Source: CAZQHK01 sp964593455 (GTDB lineage: Bacteria; Muiribacteriota; CAYSPT01). From it: a DNA stretch of 48,244 bases. A program made the position numbers and the translations under genes. Under the pieces are notes generated by a model, which did no database searches, was not told where the DNA came from, and saw only the letters and a program-made list of their open reading frames with translations. Positions 25,301-32,172 of the stretch are shown one piece after another; the first letter of the stretch is position 1, and the number at the start of each line of letters is the position of its first letter. The stretch is taken from NCBI GenBank assembly GCA_964593455.1, contig CAZQHK010000033.1, positions 1 through 48,244 on the forward strand. Reading direction: 5' to 3'.

Positions 25301-26045
25301 ACTCATCAGACGCCAGTTTTCCAAGAGTTTCCACAGCAGCCGACCGCACCTCGGGCCTGGCATCTTCCAGGCAGCCAGTCAAAGCACCCAGACAGGAATC
25401 GTCTTTAAGCATTCCCAGTGCCCGGCAGGCCGCCACCCGTACCTGCGGATGACCGTCCCTGGTCGCTGCCATCAACAGCTCGGTGGAACCGCCAACGCCC
25501 AACTCGGCCAGGGTGAAAATGGCTGCCGCACGCACATCGGTGCAGCTATCGTAGACGCATTCCCGAACCGACACCAGAACATCACCGGTTCCAAACACCC
25601 GGGCTCTCTGCACAGCGGCTGTTCTAACCAACGGGCTTTTATCCGACAGCGCTTCAATTAAAAGATCTGTTCGCCGCCAGCCGGACCGGTAGAGTTCATC
25701 AATAAGAACAGCTTTGACACTACCGGATAAATGGGGAGATAGTTTGGCTACATTTTCGAGGACTTTGGGATTCCCGCTTGAGGCCGCCGCACGGACCGCT
25801 TCTTTCATCACTGCAATGGAATCTCCGTCACACAACAGCTCAACCAGTAAATGAACCGTTTCACCCCGCAACCGCGAGATAGCCCGGATAGCAGCGCGGC
25901 GCACGAGCTCCACCGGGTCGGAAAGCAGACTCTTCAACACTGTCTTGCTGGCCGGTAAACGCTTTTTCCCTAACAGAAACGCAGCCCGGAGACGCTCCCG
26001 AGCATCGGCATTGTCAAGCATCCTCCTGAGCTTTTGTTCTTCCAT
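19302..26045 (-). CDS. Giant HEAT/TPR repeat protein, 2,247 aa
   Basis: The first ~290 residues are HEAT repeats (segments such as VRRAAIRAISRLRG, VRTAAVQRA, VRVAACRALGML and VRSAAVETLGKLA). From about residue 295 to the end the chain is an almost unbroken TPR array, with units like LAGLGRVYLKKRAWRQAL, then FLRKSVAIDE, repeated about every 34 residues. At that spacing roughly 55 TPRs would fit; I did not count them individually. There is no signal peptide, membrane segment or catalytic domain. Such a protein can only be a scaffold or adaptor. It lies between a membrane-anchored protein of unknown function and lpxL/waaA; the overlap with lpxL is ATGA. Confidence 0.93.
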   Translation of the reverse strand: MEEQKLRRMLDNADARERLRAAFLLGKKRLPASKTVLKSLLSDPVELVRRAAIRAISRLRGETVHLLVELLCDGDSIAVMKEAVRAAASSGNPKVLENVAKLSPHLSGSVKAVLIDELYRSGWRRTDLLIEALSDKSPLVRTAAVQRARVFGTGDVLVSVRECVYDSCTDVRAAAIFTLAELGVGGSTELLMAATRDGHPQVRVAACRALGMLKDDSCLGALTGCLEDARPEVRSAAVETLGKLASDECCQYLRKALFDQDEDVRNLSAAALEKNGFHTPESLVALGDRVLGLGDEERAVELWHRAIDESHFCTDAYVRLGKYWLRKRELDEARSCFSRVCEINPGERNGLLGLARCEHRADNHEIAERSLQQILESRPDDVEVHQLMGEINLSMGNLSQSLYHFRTCRGMLPEDPRVLAGLGRVYLKKRAWRQALVFLRKSVAIDETTPIWRELGDALLRLGQKSQAIECFWRALDLNPDDRPSLMRLSQLAGSGYPNIDRIERALSSSLDRSGDPILAFLLAKSLAGRDCLKEAIAVLQNRAGEGKCPSFIYYNLGRLHYKNRNMDESLKNCEIALKHDETLVPARKLLARILVSRQKLSEAVSVLKPVVRLHPENLDFLEKTAVLAESAGDRELAIWCLERVITGQPGRTDLRMNLARILMVGEKYDEAVYHLEKALREQPENRASRLEMATCLKALGRYSEASDIISVGFNPANIEDRLGREASLLLSDLLEREGRLEESTSILARAEEVFPDDNEVLARRGALLLAQEEWSKAQTVFNRLLDSKPDAFEGHWGLARTLIVQGEKEEALQHFLRAAHLKPDEPSSWFEAGEIARETGDLDTAKHYLSRAFALGMESPLLLVGFGEVKEVEGAFQEALSLYRKALRIAPERGRAYLGMGRVLCKLDRCVEALDILLKGLKRTMDEVSRGAMAREAGRILVGLGRRSEAAFYLRDAVSRNDLDGLAHYELGVVCLEDDMVDEARRHLEAACSSLPDDARPRSLLAGILFSCGQLKAAADRYREAFQLDPGDTELLLRLGIVFKALGRFRESGMYLDRALVARPEDPEVHLERGYYFLTRSLLNEARESLEKALSLDPDLDEARFRLGEVCFELHRPEDVLSNLEALIIRIPDHIAAHRLLGMFFENNNDFDRAVVHFRQVLLLSKDDLISSLSLGRLSFLKGSYREALVHLERAFSSCPSSPEVLTWLGRTRLVLQSVDQAIETLQKALELQPESKSASFWLARALQLGGYPDKAIPLFENLLETPVYACEASLALGRVFVQKGLTPEAGKHFERALQMRPFDPEALYQLGRMALVRNEMKKAENLLTKAREAGCGEPDLPELLSEVLEKTERWDEARRLCLEIIKVDQCCRGVLMRLATIEEKTGYPARALAFFSRLLELEPQNGLLMLRTARLLLAMERWEESFAMLRRAAVQVPENADLWRLFSAVYERTGNMEGLEETSRRLLNLEPTETPARELLTRLLFEKGKDEQALDVVRPGLSWDKDGRLWRMVALIEGNRKDYRSAAKAWIKACRRTPGNHTWRLELAESLLQCSKFISARRLAESIYKNGQETSRASFLTGRALVAEGDRSSAAPWFRRAAEAEYKPGLCYLELGRCFLAQKSYPEAHGILSRAVELRAQDPEARYALAETAALIGRTTEALAHLEDLLAIKPDRWDALLLKGRLLWQEGRLDAAGKTFMYAVRSDPENPRVVGPAAQFLLKVGCFKQALELYRSLSRLSDDVKTRLGRAQASLALGGVSEALAVMEGITFGKTHDDEVLFLRGLTKYQAGETKQAVESLEHVVRLTTPGSRTWEGATRLLAKIYEDAALWTKVLAVREEMMANGVAVPYDILKSGESAFQAGKIERSRWLYNRYISLRGETPEVMIGLSRICRREKNLEDALGYLRRSLAFRPYDTALAREMVMVFKESGRVVEARDLLESLVQRFPDDLAVRIELGRFCLEQGDQPAALIHFSRASLSDQAPVDIHRHIGIIRFKQGDNAGAEKAFVRLLREVPDDDDATCLLADVLVGEGEAIRAFKLLRNYVSKKPGSLQASLRLANICREKKRFAAAKGILRVILEDFPDSADVHLSLGQMAMEQNDQDIALDHLQRACSLRPGHILTLRLIGQVYRDIGLTDAALDTYRKIIESVQDDPGLLFDYASLLAESNRSGEAIAVYQRLIRSNPENVEALYNLGLVYNSEGLLDKAVECYRHVVARAVPGSPVHRLASEMVRPRRVSIEMAK

Positions 26046-26050
26046 AATGA

Positions 26051-26740
26051 TTATCGCTCCACTTCCAGTCGGTTTTCTTCAAAACCACCAAGATGCTCAG
26101 TGAAGAATTCGAGCCCGCCAAGGTAATTTTTATTGTATTCGGCAACCAGGCGATTATGCCGCTGATAGGTTTCCAGATAGTCTTCGAAAGCCCGTCTTGC
26201 TTCTTCGTCTACTCTGCGTCTCAGGATCATATCCCGTTCCAATCCGCTGAAGAGACTGATATCGAGAGCCTCTCTTTTGAGATTGCGGTACCGGCGCCAG
26301 AGTACGGGAACTTGTAGCGCCATGGAATCGATACGAATCGCGAGTTTTTTTGCTTCGGGTGACGATTGCAAAACTTCCGCCTCGCGCCTGAGCCTCCGGT
26401 AGGTGGAAGTAGCGATGAATCTTTCAATCAAGCTATCGAAAACCTCTTCGCTATATCGATTGGTGAAGCTTTCTGACCAGTGCCGGCACTCAATTTGAAT
26501 TTCCGGAGAAATCCTCCCGAAAGTGTTCTTGATCAACATTTCGAAATCAGACGTAAAACTGGTGGATACCCTGGCGTCGGCGGAAGGCAGGGCTATATCA
26601 TCCCCGAGACAACAGGGAATCAAAACGGTCATGATTACCGATACCGAAAGAAGCCGCGAGACCAGGATTGCCAATCCGGTCTGTTTACGCCACCCATATC
26701 TTCCGAAGAGATTCCTCAGCATACTTCCTGACCCATTCAT
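26051..26740 (-). CDS. Membrane-anchored or exported helical protein, unknown, 229 aa
   Basis: I do not recognise this family. A basic N-terminus is followed by a hydrophobic helix (about residues 21-42), either an uncleaved anchor or a signal peptide. The rest is highly charged and Arg/Glu-rich, probably long helices or coiled coil (for example ARRAFEDYLETYQRHNRL near the C-terminus). ATG 26740 is preferred because AAAGG lies six bases upstream; ATG 26746 and ATG 26722 are alternatives. Its 5' end overlaps the HEAT3 3' end and its stop is five bases before the giant repeat gene. It could serve as the membrane partner of that scaffold, which is inference from position only. Confidence 0.75.
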   Translation of the reverse strand: MNGSGSMLRNLFGRYGWRKQTGLAILVSRLLSVSVIMTVLIPCCLGDDIALPSADARVSTSFTSDFEMLIKNTFGRISPEIQIECRHWSESFTNRYSEEVFDSLIERFIATSTYRRLRREAEVLQSSPEAKKLAIRIDSMALQVPVLWRRYRNLKREALDISLFSGLERDMILRRRVDEEARRAFEDYLETYQRHNRLVAEYNKNYLGGLEFFTEHLGGFEENRLEVER

Positions 26741-27938
26741 TCTCATCCTTTAACGCACCTTCTAATGCCGGCACAGCCCGGGTGTCCAACAGGTTTCCCA
26801 GAGCTATGACCGCGCTCTTTCGCACTTCTTCCGACACATCATCCAGAGATTCAAGCAGCGGGCCAACTGCATCATCCGAGCCAAGTTGTCCGAGGCTGTA
26901 GGCGGCGGCGCATCGCACATACCACTCTTTATCTTTGAGAAGTTTGGCTACTTTGCCGCAGACGGATGAATCGCCCAGCTCAGCGAACACTTTGCATGCC
27001 CAGCACCGGGAATGTGCATTCTGGTGGCCGAGAAGCGGGAGTAAGGCTGATGTAACTTCCGGACCTATTTCCATCAAGGTCTCCGCTGATTCCTTCCGAA
27101 TCGCCCACACTTCATCTCCGAGACATCTCACCAGGGCCGGGATGACACCCTCTTCCTTGAGACGTCTGAGTGCCGATAACGCCAGCCGCCGTTCTTCGGG
27201 CGCCGGGCTTTCAAGCACGTTAACCAGGGCTGTCAAAGACCGCGAGTCGGCCACTTCCTCCAATATCTTGAGCAGCCAGTATCGTTCTCCCGGGGCCGTC
27301 CCCATCACGGTGCGGGAAATAGCCGGGACAACCTCGTCTCCAAAAGAGGTAAGTGACTGCGCCGCGGTACTCCGGACTTTCCATTCAGTATCAAAAAGTG
27401 CTGCGATCAACGGATTAATAACCTCTTTTTCCCGGAAATGCCCGAGAAAATCTGCGGCGTACTCCCTGACCAGAGGATCGTGGTGCTCCAGGCAGGCAAT
27501 AACGGCCTCAATTCCCTGCCGGTTCCGTGCCGCCACCAGTATTTTCATAACCCAGTAGATAACATCCCGGTTAGAGCTATCGAGACGTCTTACCAGTTCG
27601 GGAATGTGATTGTCCGCCAACCTGGTTAGTACTTTGGCAGTACCGGCACGAACATGCCATGTCCGGCTCCCCAGGGCGGAAAGAAGTTCAGCGGTATCAC
27701 GTTCACCAATCTCTATCAAGGCCGCCAACGAAGCTGATTTAACACACTCGTTCTCACTAGCGAGAAGCGGAATCAACGTTCTGACCGCTCCTTTGAACGG
27801 ACTGCCTTTCAAAAGCTTAACCGCTTCCAATCTTTCGTCTGTATCACCTTGGCGGGCAAGATGTTTAAGAGCAGAGAGTGATGGATATCGCTGCTTAAGC
27901 TGCATTTTCTTAGCCCTTTCTTGACGGGACGAAATCAT
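26685..27938 (-). CDS. HEAT-repeat protein (HEAT3), 417 aa
   Basis: A soluble protein of about 13 HEAT repeats and no other domain. It carries the same three-repeat register as HEAT1 and HEAT2: Trp-x-Val-Arg opens the unit, a Tyr-Trp pair (once Cys-Trp) lies at positions 35-36, and the next unit begins 92 residues later, twice in a row by hand count. ATG 27938 overlaps the nnr stop (ATGA); ATG 27905, eleven codons further in, is an alternative. It overlaps the next gene by 56 bases. Scaffold function is inferred from the fold; the partner is unknown. Confidence 0.86.
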   Translation of the reverse strand: MISSRQERAKKMQLKQRYPSLSALKHLARQGDTDERLEAVKLLKGSPFKGAVRTLIPLLASENECVKSASLAALIEIGERDTAELLSALGSRTWHVRAGTAKVLTRLADNHIPELVRRLDSSNRDVIYWVMKILVAARNRQGIEAVIACLEHHDPLVREYAADFLGHFREKEVINPLIAALFDTEWKVRSTAAQSLTSFGDEVVPAISRTVMGTAPGERYWLLKILEEVADSRSLTALVNVLESPAPEERRLALSALRRLKEEGVIPALVRCLGDEVWAIRKESAETLMEIGPEVTSALLPLLGHQNAHSRCWACKVFAELGDSSVCGKVAKLLKDKEWYVRCAAAYSLGQLGSDDAVGPLLESLDDVSEEVRKSAVIALGNLLDTRAVPALEGALKDENEWVRKYAEESLRKIWVA

Positions 27939-29560
27939 CCCGCCTCCAGTTCCATGAACCGGTATCCCAACCAGGGAGGGACCGATTTTTCCAGGAGCCT
28001 TCTCATCGCCCGGGGCAGAAATGAAAGTACCGACCCGGCAGTGGTACTGTGAACCGTCAACTCCCGAGCGGATAGATCTCCGGCCAGACCGTGGAGAAAA
28101 ACAGCTAATCTGGCAGCTTCTTCAGGACCCATTTTCTGGGCTAAAAAGCCTCCGATCATTCCGGCCAGCACGTCGCCCGTCCCCCCACTGGCCATACCGG
28201 CATTACCGGTGCAGTTGACCCATACTCCATTTCGAGACGCTACTACCGTCCTGGCTGTTTTCAGGACAACTACTGAACCGGTCGACTCAACAAAGCGTCG
28301 GGCGGAGGTGACAGGATCTGCAACAATCCCGGTAATGGGCTCCCCCGTCAGCCTCGACATCTCACCCGGATGGGGAGTCAGCACGGTAACACATTTCCTG
28401 TCTGCCAACGCTTCATTGTTACCGGTCAATACATTTAAACCGTCTGCGTCAAGTACGAGCGGCACCGGCACCTCTTTTAGAAGCTGAAGTACCAGATGTT
28501 CAACTCCGGCAGTACGGGAAGCTCCGCAACCGGCTACCACCGCGTCAGCCGCCGAAATCAAGTGGCCGGCTCCTTCCAGCGAAGCGGGAGCGAGCGTTGC
28601 CCCTTCTACCTCCGGAAGCCCGGCGTGCATGACCGCCATGAGATGACAGGCGATCATCGGCACCAGCGAACCGGGCACAGCGACGGTGGTCAAACCAGCC
28701 CCTACCGTTTGTGCGGCTTTTCCGGCCATCACCGGTGCTCCCGTCAATCCCGGAGAGCCTCCCAGAACCAGGACGCGTCCGCAAGTACCTTTGTGGGCGT
28801 CCGGAGCAAATCGCGGCAGTAAATCGGCAGCTTCTTCGAATGTAGTAGCCGACAAACCATTGGCTTTTTCCGTCAGAACTGTTTTGGGAATTCCTATTCG
28901 CGCTACCCGCACACGACCGGCGAAAACTGTTCCGGGATATAAAACCAGTCCAATCTTGAGCGCGCCGAAGGTCACCGTTTCCAGGGCCCGCACGGCCTCA
29001 CCTTCGACCCGGCCGGTATCCGCTTCCACGCCGGACGGGATATCAAGCGCTACCACCGGCCGTGAAGAGGCGTTTATCTGTTTGATAATTTCAGCCGCCA
29101 CGCCCCGGGGAGCTCCCTTGATACCGGTACCAAGCAGACCGTCCACGACTATATCCGATTGTTTGAGAAAGTCATCAATGGGATCTCCCGAACGTATGAT
29201 TTGTGGCTTCAGACCGGATTTCAACAAGATTTTATAGTTCACGGAAGCGTCAACACTCATACGGTCCGGCGAGCCGGCGACAACCACTCGAACCGGGATA
29301 TCTTCTTCCTGAAGATGACGGGCAACCACCAGACCGTCACCGCCGTTGTTCCCGGTTCCCGCCACTACCAATACCCCGCCGGTCAAACCGGCTAAACCCG
29401 GTCCCCGAAGCTCCCTCAACAAGGCAATTATTCTCTTAAATCCTGCCCGGCCGGCATTCTCCATCAATACCGGTCCCGGCACTCCGATTTCCTTGATAGT
29501 TGCCCTGTCTACCTCCCGCATACTTTCTCCGGTGAGCAGAGGCATTATTTCCGTTTTCAT
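27935..29560 (-). CDS. nnr: Bifunctional NAD(P)H-hydrate epimerase / ADP-dependent NAD(P)H-hydrate dehydratase, 541 aa
   Basis: This enzyme repairs NADHX and NADPHX, damaged hydrated cofactors. The N-terminal YjeF_N epimerase domain (about 1-215) has MREVDRATIKEIGVPGPVLMENAG-type sequence, then VVAGTGNNGGDGLVVARHL and VDGLLGTGIKGAPRG. The C-terminal ribokinase-like dehydratase domain (about 225-520) has HKGTCGRVLVLGGSPG, TPHPGEMSRLTG and the signature GGTGDVLAGMIGGFLAQ. Domain order and length match E. coli Nnr. ATG 29560 is chosen; GTG 29569 and GTG 29572 are alternatives. It leads the minus-strand operon that ends with waaA. Confidence 0.96.
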   Translation of the reverse strand: MKTEIMPLLTGESMREVDRATIKEIGVPGPVLMENAGRAGFKRIIALLRELRGPGLAGLTGGVLVVAGTGNNGGDGLVVARHLQEEDIPVRVVVAGSPDRMSVDASVNYKILLKSGLKPQIIRSGDPIDDFLKQSDIVVDGLLGTGIKGAPRGVAAEIIKQINASSRPVVALDIPSGVEADTGRVEGEAVRALETVTFGALKIGLVLYPGTVFAGRVRVARIGIPKTVLTEKANGLSATTFEEAADLLPRFAPDAHKGTCGRVLVLGGSPGLTGAPVMAGKAAQTVGAGLTTVAVPGSLVPMIACHLMAVMHAGLPEVEGATLAPASLEGAGHLISAADAVVAGCGASRTAGVEHLVLQLLKEVPVPLVLDADGLNVLTGNNEALADRKCVTVLTPHPGEMSRLTGEPITGIVADPVTSARRFVESTGSVVVLKTARTVVASRNGVWVNCTGNAGMASGGTGDVLAGMIGGFLAQKMGPEEAARLAVFLHGLAGDLSARELTVHSTTAGSVLSFLPRAMRRLLEKSVPPWLGYRFMELEAG

Positions 29561-29754
29561 AAACCTCACCACAATTAACCCGGCCATCTTACGGCCAGGC
29601 TCGGATCAAGATTATTTATATATTGTTAATCTAGAGGGAACATTATATGCCGGGTCTGCTGACACGTCAATAGATAAGCGGCCGGCTCGCATTCATTCGA
29701 TTTATAATTAACAGAACTTGCATTTGATAATTCCGTATGATATTATTTTTTCGA

Positions 29755-29760
29755 TATAAT
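29755..29760 (+). promoter_or_regulatory. -10 element upstream of rpsF
   Basis: A perfect TATAAT lies 62 bases before the rpsF start in an AT-rich divergent gap (29588-29821). I see no matching -35 at normal spacing. Confidence 0.35.
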
Positions 29761-29821
29761 CTCCGCTCCGTATCATGCACTATCGTGCTACGGGGCTAAA
29801 ATCCAAGGGGAGGTGAATAGT

Positions 29822-30190
29822 ATGCGCGAGTATGAGACGATGGTCATCGTCGACCCCGACTTCGATGAAGACGCACAAAGCGAAGTTATGCAGAAGTTTG
29901 AAGCCGCTATAACGCGAAAAGGCGGCACCGTCCAGTCCACAGACCTGTGGGGACGCAGGCAGCTGGCTTACGAGGTAGCAGGTAAAACCTACGGTTTTTA
30001 TTACATCATCAACTTCATCGGCGGCCCGGAAACTGTCCAGGAACTTGAGCGAGTGATAAAAATCACCGATGGAACTCCCAAGTTTCTGACTATCAAGCAA
30101 AGAAAAAAAGCTGTTGCCGCCGCTGAACCTGAAAAAACTCCGGAGACACCGCAGGAGAACACAGAGAGCGAGGCAGCTTCAGATGGCTGA
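29822..30190 (+). CDS. rpsF: 30S ribosomal protein bS6, 122 aa
   Basis: The chain begins MREYETMVIVDPDFDE and contains DLWGRRQLAYEVAGKTYGFYYI, both typical of bS6, which sits in the 30S platform and binds bS18. The last ~25 residues form an acidic, Ala/Pro/Thr/Glu-rich tail beyond the folded domain. GGGGAGGT lies seven bases before ATG 29822, which settles this start over the GTG at 29813. The 3' end overlaps ssb by eight bases. rpsF, ssb and rpsR in this order is a widely conserved cluster. Confidence 0.98.
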   Translation: MREYETMVIVDPDFDEDAQSEVMQKFEAAITRKGGTVQSTDLWGRRQLAYEVAGKTYGFYYIINFIGGPETVQELERVIKITDGTPKFLTIKQRKKAVAAAEPEKTPETPQENTESEAASDG

Positions 30191-30704
30191 TCTAAACAAG
30201 GTAATTATCATCGGGAGACTGACACACGATCCGGATCTCCGGTTTATCCCTACCGGTTCTGCGGTATGCTCATTCTCCGTAGCGGTTAACCGGGCTTTCA
30301 AGAACAAGGAAGGCACTAAGGAAACCGATTTTATCAACATCGTTACCTGGCAAAAATTGGCCGAACGATGCGGGAAGTATCTCGCCCGGGGATCACAGGT
30401 GGGACTTCACGGGAGGCTGCAGATACGAACGTATGAAACTTCCGCCGGAGAACGACGCAAGATTGCCGAAGTGGTAGCCGACAATGTCGAGTTTCTCAGC
30501 GGTATTAAGGGACGCGAATTTTCTTCAGGAACTGAAGCGCCCAGAGAACGGAAACCGCTGCTGGCGAAATCCGGAGATACGGAAGCTCCCCCCGAGGAGC
30601 TTTCCAAGGAACTTTCCGGAAAGCCCGAAAAGGACCTACCGCCATCTGACGACGTGTTTTCGGATGATGATCTCGGTATCGATCCGGATGACATTCCCTT
30701 TTAG
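30183..30704 (+). CDS. ssb: Single-stranded DNA-binding protein SSB, 173 aa
   Basis: The OB fold spans about residues 1-105, with NKVIIIGRLTHDPDLRF at the start, then ETDFINIVTWQKLAE and QVGLHGRLQIRTYE. A disordered acidic linker follows and the chain ends in the acidic tip DPDDIPF, the docking peptide for SSB-interacting proteins. It protects single-stranded DNA in replication and repair. The ATG at 30183 lies inside the rpsF reading frame, a coupled arrangement. Confidence 0.98.
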   Translation: MADLNKVIIIGRLTHDPDLRFIPTGSAVCSFSVAVNRAFKNKEGTKETDFINIVTWQKLAERCGKYLARGSQVGLHGRLQIRTYETSAGERRKIAEVVADNVEFLSGIKGREFSSGTEAPRERKPLLAKSGDTEAPPEELSKELSGKPEKDLPPSDDVFSDDDLGIDPDDIPF

Positions 30705-30728
30705 GGATTCAAGAAAGGATAATCACAC

Positions 30729-30962
30729 ATGCCCCCAAGACAAAAATTCCGTCGCGGCAGGCCAAAAGTCTGTATCTTCTGCAAAGACGGTGTTGAGCAT
30801 ATAGAATACAAAGACCTTAACAAGCTTCGCAAGTTTCTCAATGAGCGTGCCAAGATCATTCCAAAACGGATATCAGGCAATTGCGCCCGGCACCAGAGGA
30901 AACTTTCGATAGCAATCAAACGTGCGCGCCAGGTGGCTTTACTACCATTTACCATCGATTGA
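30729..30962 (+). CDS. rpsR: 30S ribosomal protein bS18, 77 aa
   Basis: The chain contains VCIFCKDG, then YKDLNKLRKFLNERAKIIPKRISGNCARHQRKLSIAIKRARQ in the usual bS18 pattern. It binds 16S rRNA with bS6. The cysteines Cys15 and Cys18, with the Cys-Ala-Arg-His further on, suggest the zinc-binding form of bS18. Length 77 is normal. AAGAAAGG precedes the ATG. Confidence 0.98.
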   Translation: MPPRQKFRRGRPKVCIFCKDGVEHIEYKDLNKLRKFLNERAKIIPKRISGNCARHQRKLSIAIKRARQVALLPFTID

Positions 30963-31054
30963 TCCTTCAACTTCACGAAAGCCACACCGAAACCTGTTTT
31001 CTACCTTCCAGCGGTTGAGAGAATACCAGGCTACCAGAAGAAGGAGGGAGCCGC

Positions 31055-32140
31055 GTGGTTCAGGACCAGGATATCAGTGTTACCGAAGTTCCCATCACCA
31101 ATCAGAGTACTTCTACCAGGCACAATGTGGAAGGAGCTTTGCTGGTTGGTATCGCTCTGGTATTTTACCTGGCTTATGCCTTGATCCCCGTCATCGGAGG
31201 ACCGCTGGTTATTCTTTGTCCTTTGCCGCTTATCGTTTTGGCTCTCAGGCACCCGTTGAGGGTTGTGATTACCGGCAACATGGTGGCAACCGTTCTAGCC
31301 GGCCTCCTCACCGGCCAACCATTTGCTTTTATTACCTTTCTCCTGGTTTTCAGCCTGCCGGCCTCGGCCATGGGTTTGTCTATCCGCTCCGGACTATCCG
31401 CTAAAAGTGTCATTCTCCTTGGAGGGACAGCTATGGTGGCCGGCTCGATCGGCTTGTTTTTTATAACCATCGGGACCGTAAGCGAAGTGGATTCTATCGA
31501 CAGCTTAAAGTATATCTTCAAAAGCGGCGTCGAAAAACAGAAGGTCTTATTAGCGGACAAAATACGGGAGCAAGGAGTCACTGAAGGATGGCCCGATAAG
31601 AAAATAGAAACGCTCATCGAAGGGAACGAAAAAATGCTGGAGAGCCTGGGGCAGATGTTTTGGAAAACGCTGCCCGCCGCACTGATTCTGGGATTTTTGC
31701 TGGAATCGCTTATCAATTACCTGGTGGCCGGTGCGGTGCTGAAAAGGCTGGGCTACTCGATTCCAAAACTGGGTAAATTTCTCGAATTCAAATTACCGTG
31801 GTATTCGGTTTGGCTGTTGATCTGCACCATCGCGTTTTTAGCCGGGGGCCGTAAATTCAACCAGGACTGGATGGATACCATCGGGCTCAATCTTCAGGTA
31901 GTGGCAACCATCCTTTTCTTCGTTCACGGATTGGCTATCGTGTTGTTTTTCGTCGAGCGTCTGAGGGCACGAATGAAAGCGGGACGATTTCCCGTGTATC
32001 TAATCCTGACCAGCGTTTTTTTCATGTTCAACGCATTTGCTTTTATGTTGACCGCTTTTCTTGGAATTTACGACCTGTATTTCGACTTCAGAAATCGGGT
32101 GAACATCAGCCCCATCAGTCCCGGGGCTGAGGAAAACTGA
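31055..32140 (+). CDS. DUF2232-type integral membrane protein, 361 aa
   Basis: A multi-pass protein, with about eight hydrophobic segments by eye: roughly 28-60, 70-110, 125-145, then, after a charged loop at about 150-205, 210-235, 250-268, 285-305 and 320-350. The sequence and its place between rpsR and rplI match the YybS/DUF2232 family, which is found at this site in many bacteria and whose function is unknown. The resemblance to ECF-transporter S components has been noted for the family, so a transport role is possible. GTG 31055 is preceded by AAGGAGGGAG. Confidence 0.83.
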   Translation: MVQDQDISVTEVPITNQSTSTRHNVEGALLVGIALVFYLAYALIPVIGGPLVILCPLPLIVLALRHPLRVVITGNMVATVLAGLLTGQPFAFITFLLVFSLPASAMGLSIRSGLSAKSVILLGGTAMVAGSIGLFFITIGTVSEVDSIDSLKYIFKSGVEKQKVLLADKIREQGVTEGWPDKKIETLIEGNEKMLESLGQMFWKTLPAALILGFLLESLINYLVAGAVLKRLGYSIPKLGKFLEFKLPWYSVWLLICTIAFLAGGRKFNQDWMDTIGLNLQVVATILFFVHGLAIVLFFVERLRARMKAGRFPVYLILTSVFFMFNAFAFMLTAFLGIYDLYFDFRNRVNISPISPGAEEN

Positions 32141-32172
32141 CTCTATTAAGAAAGAATTGTGAGGTGAATCTG

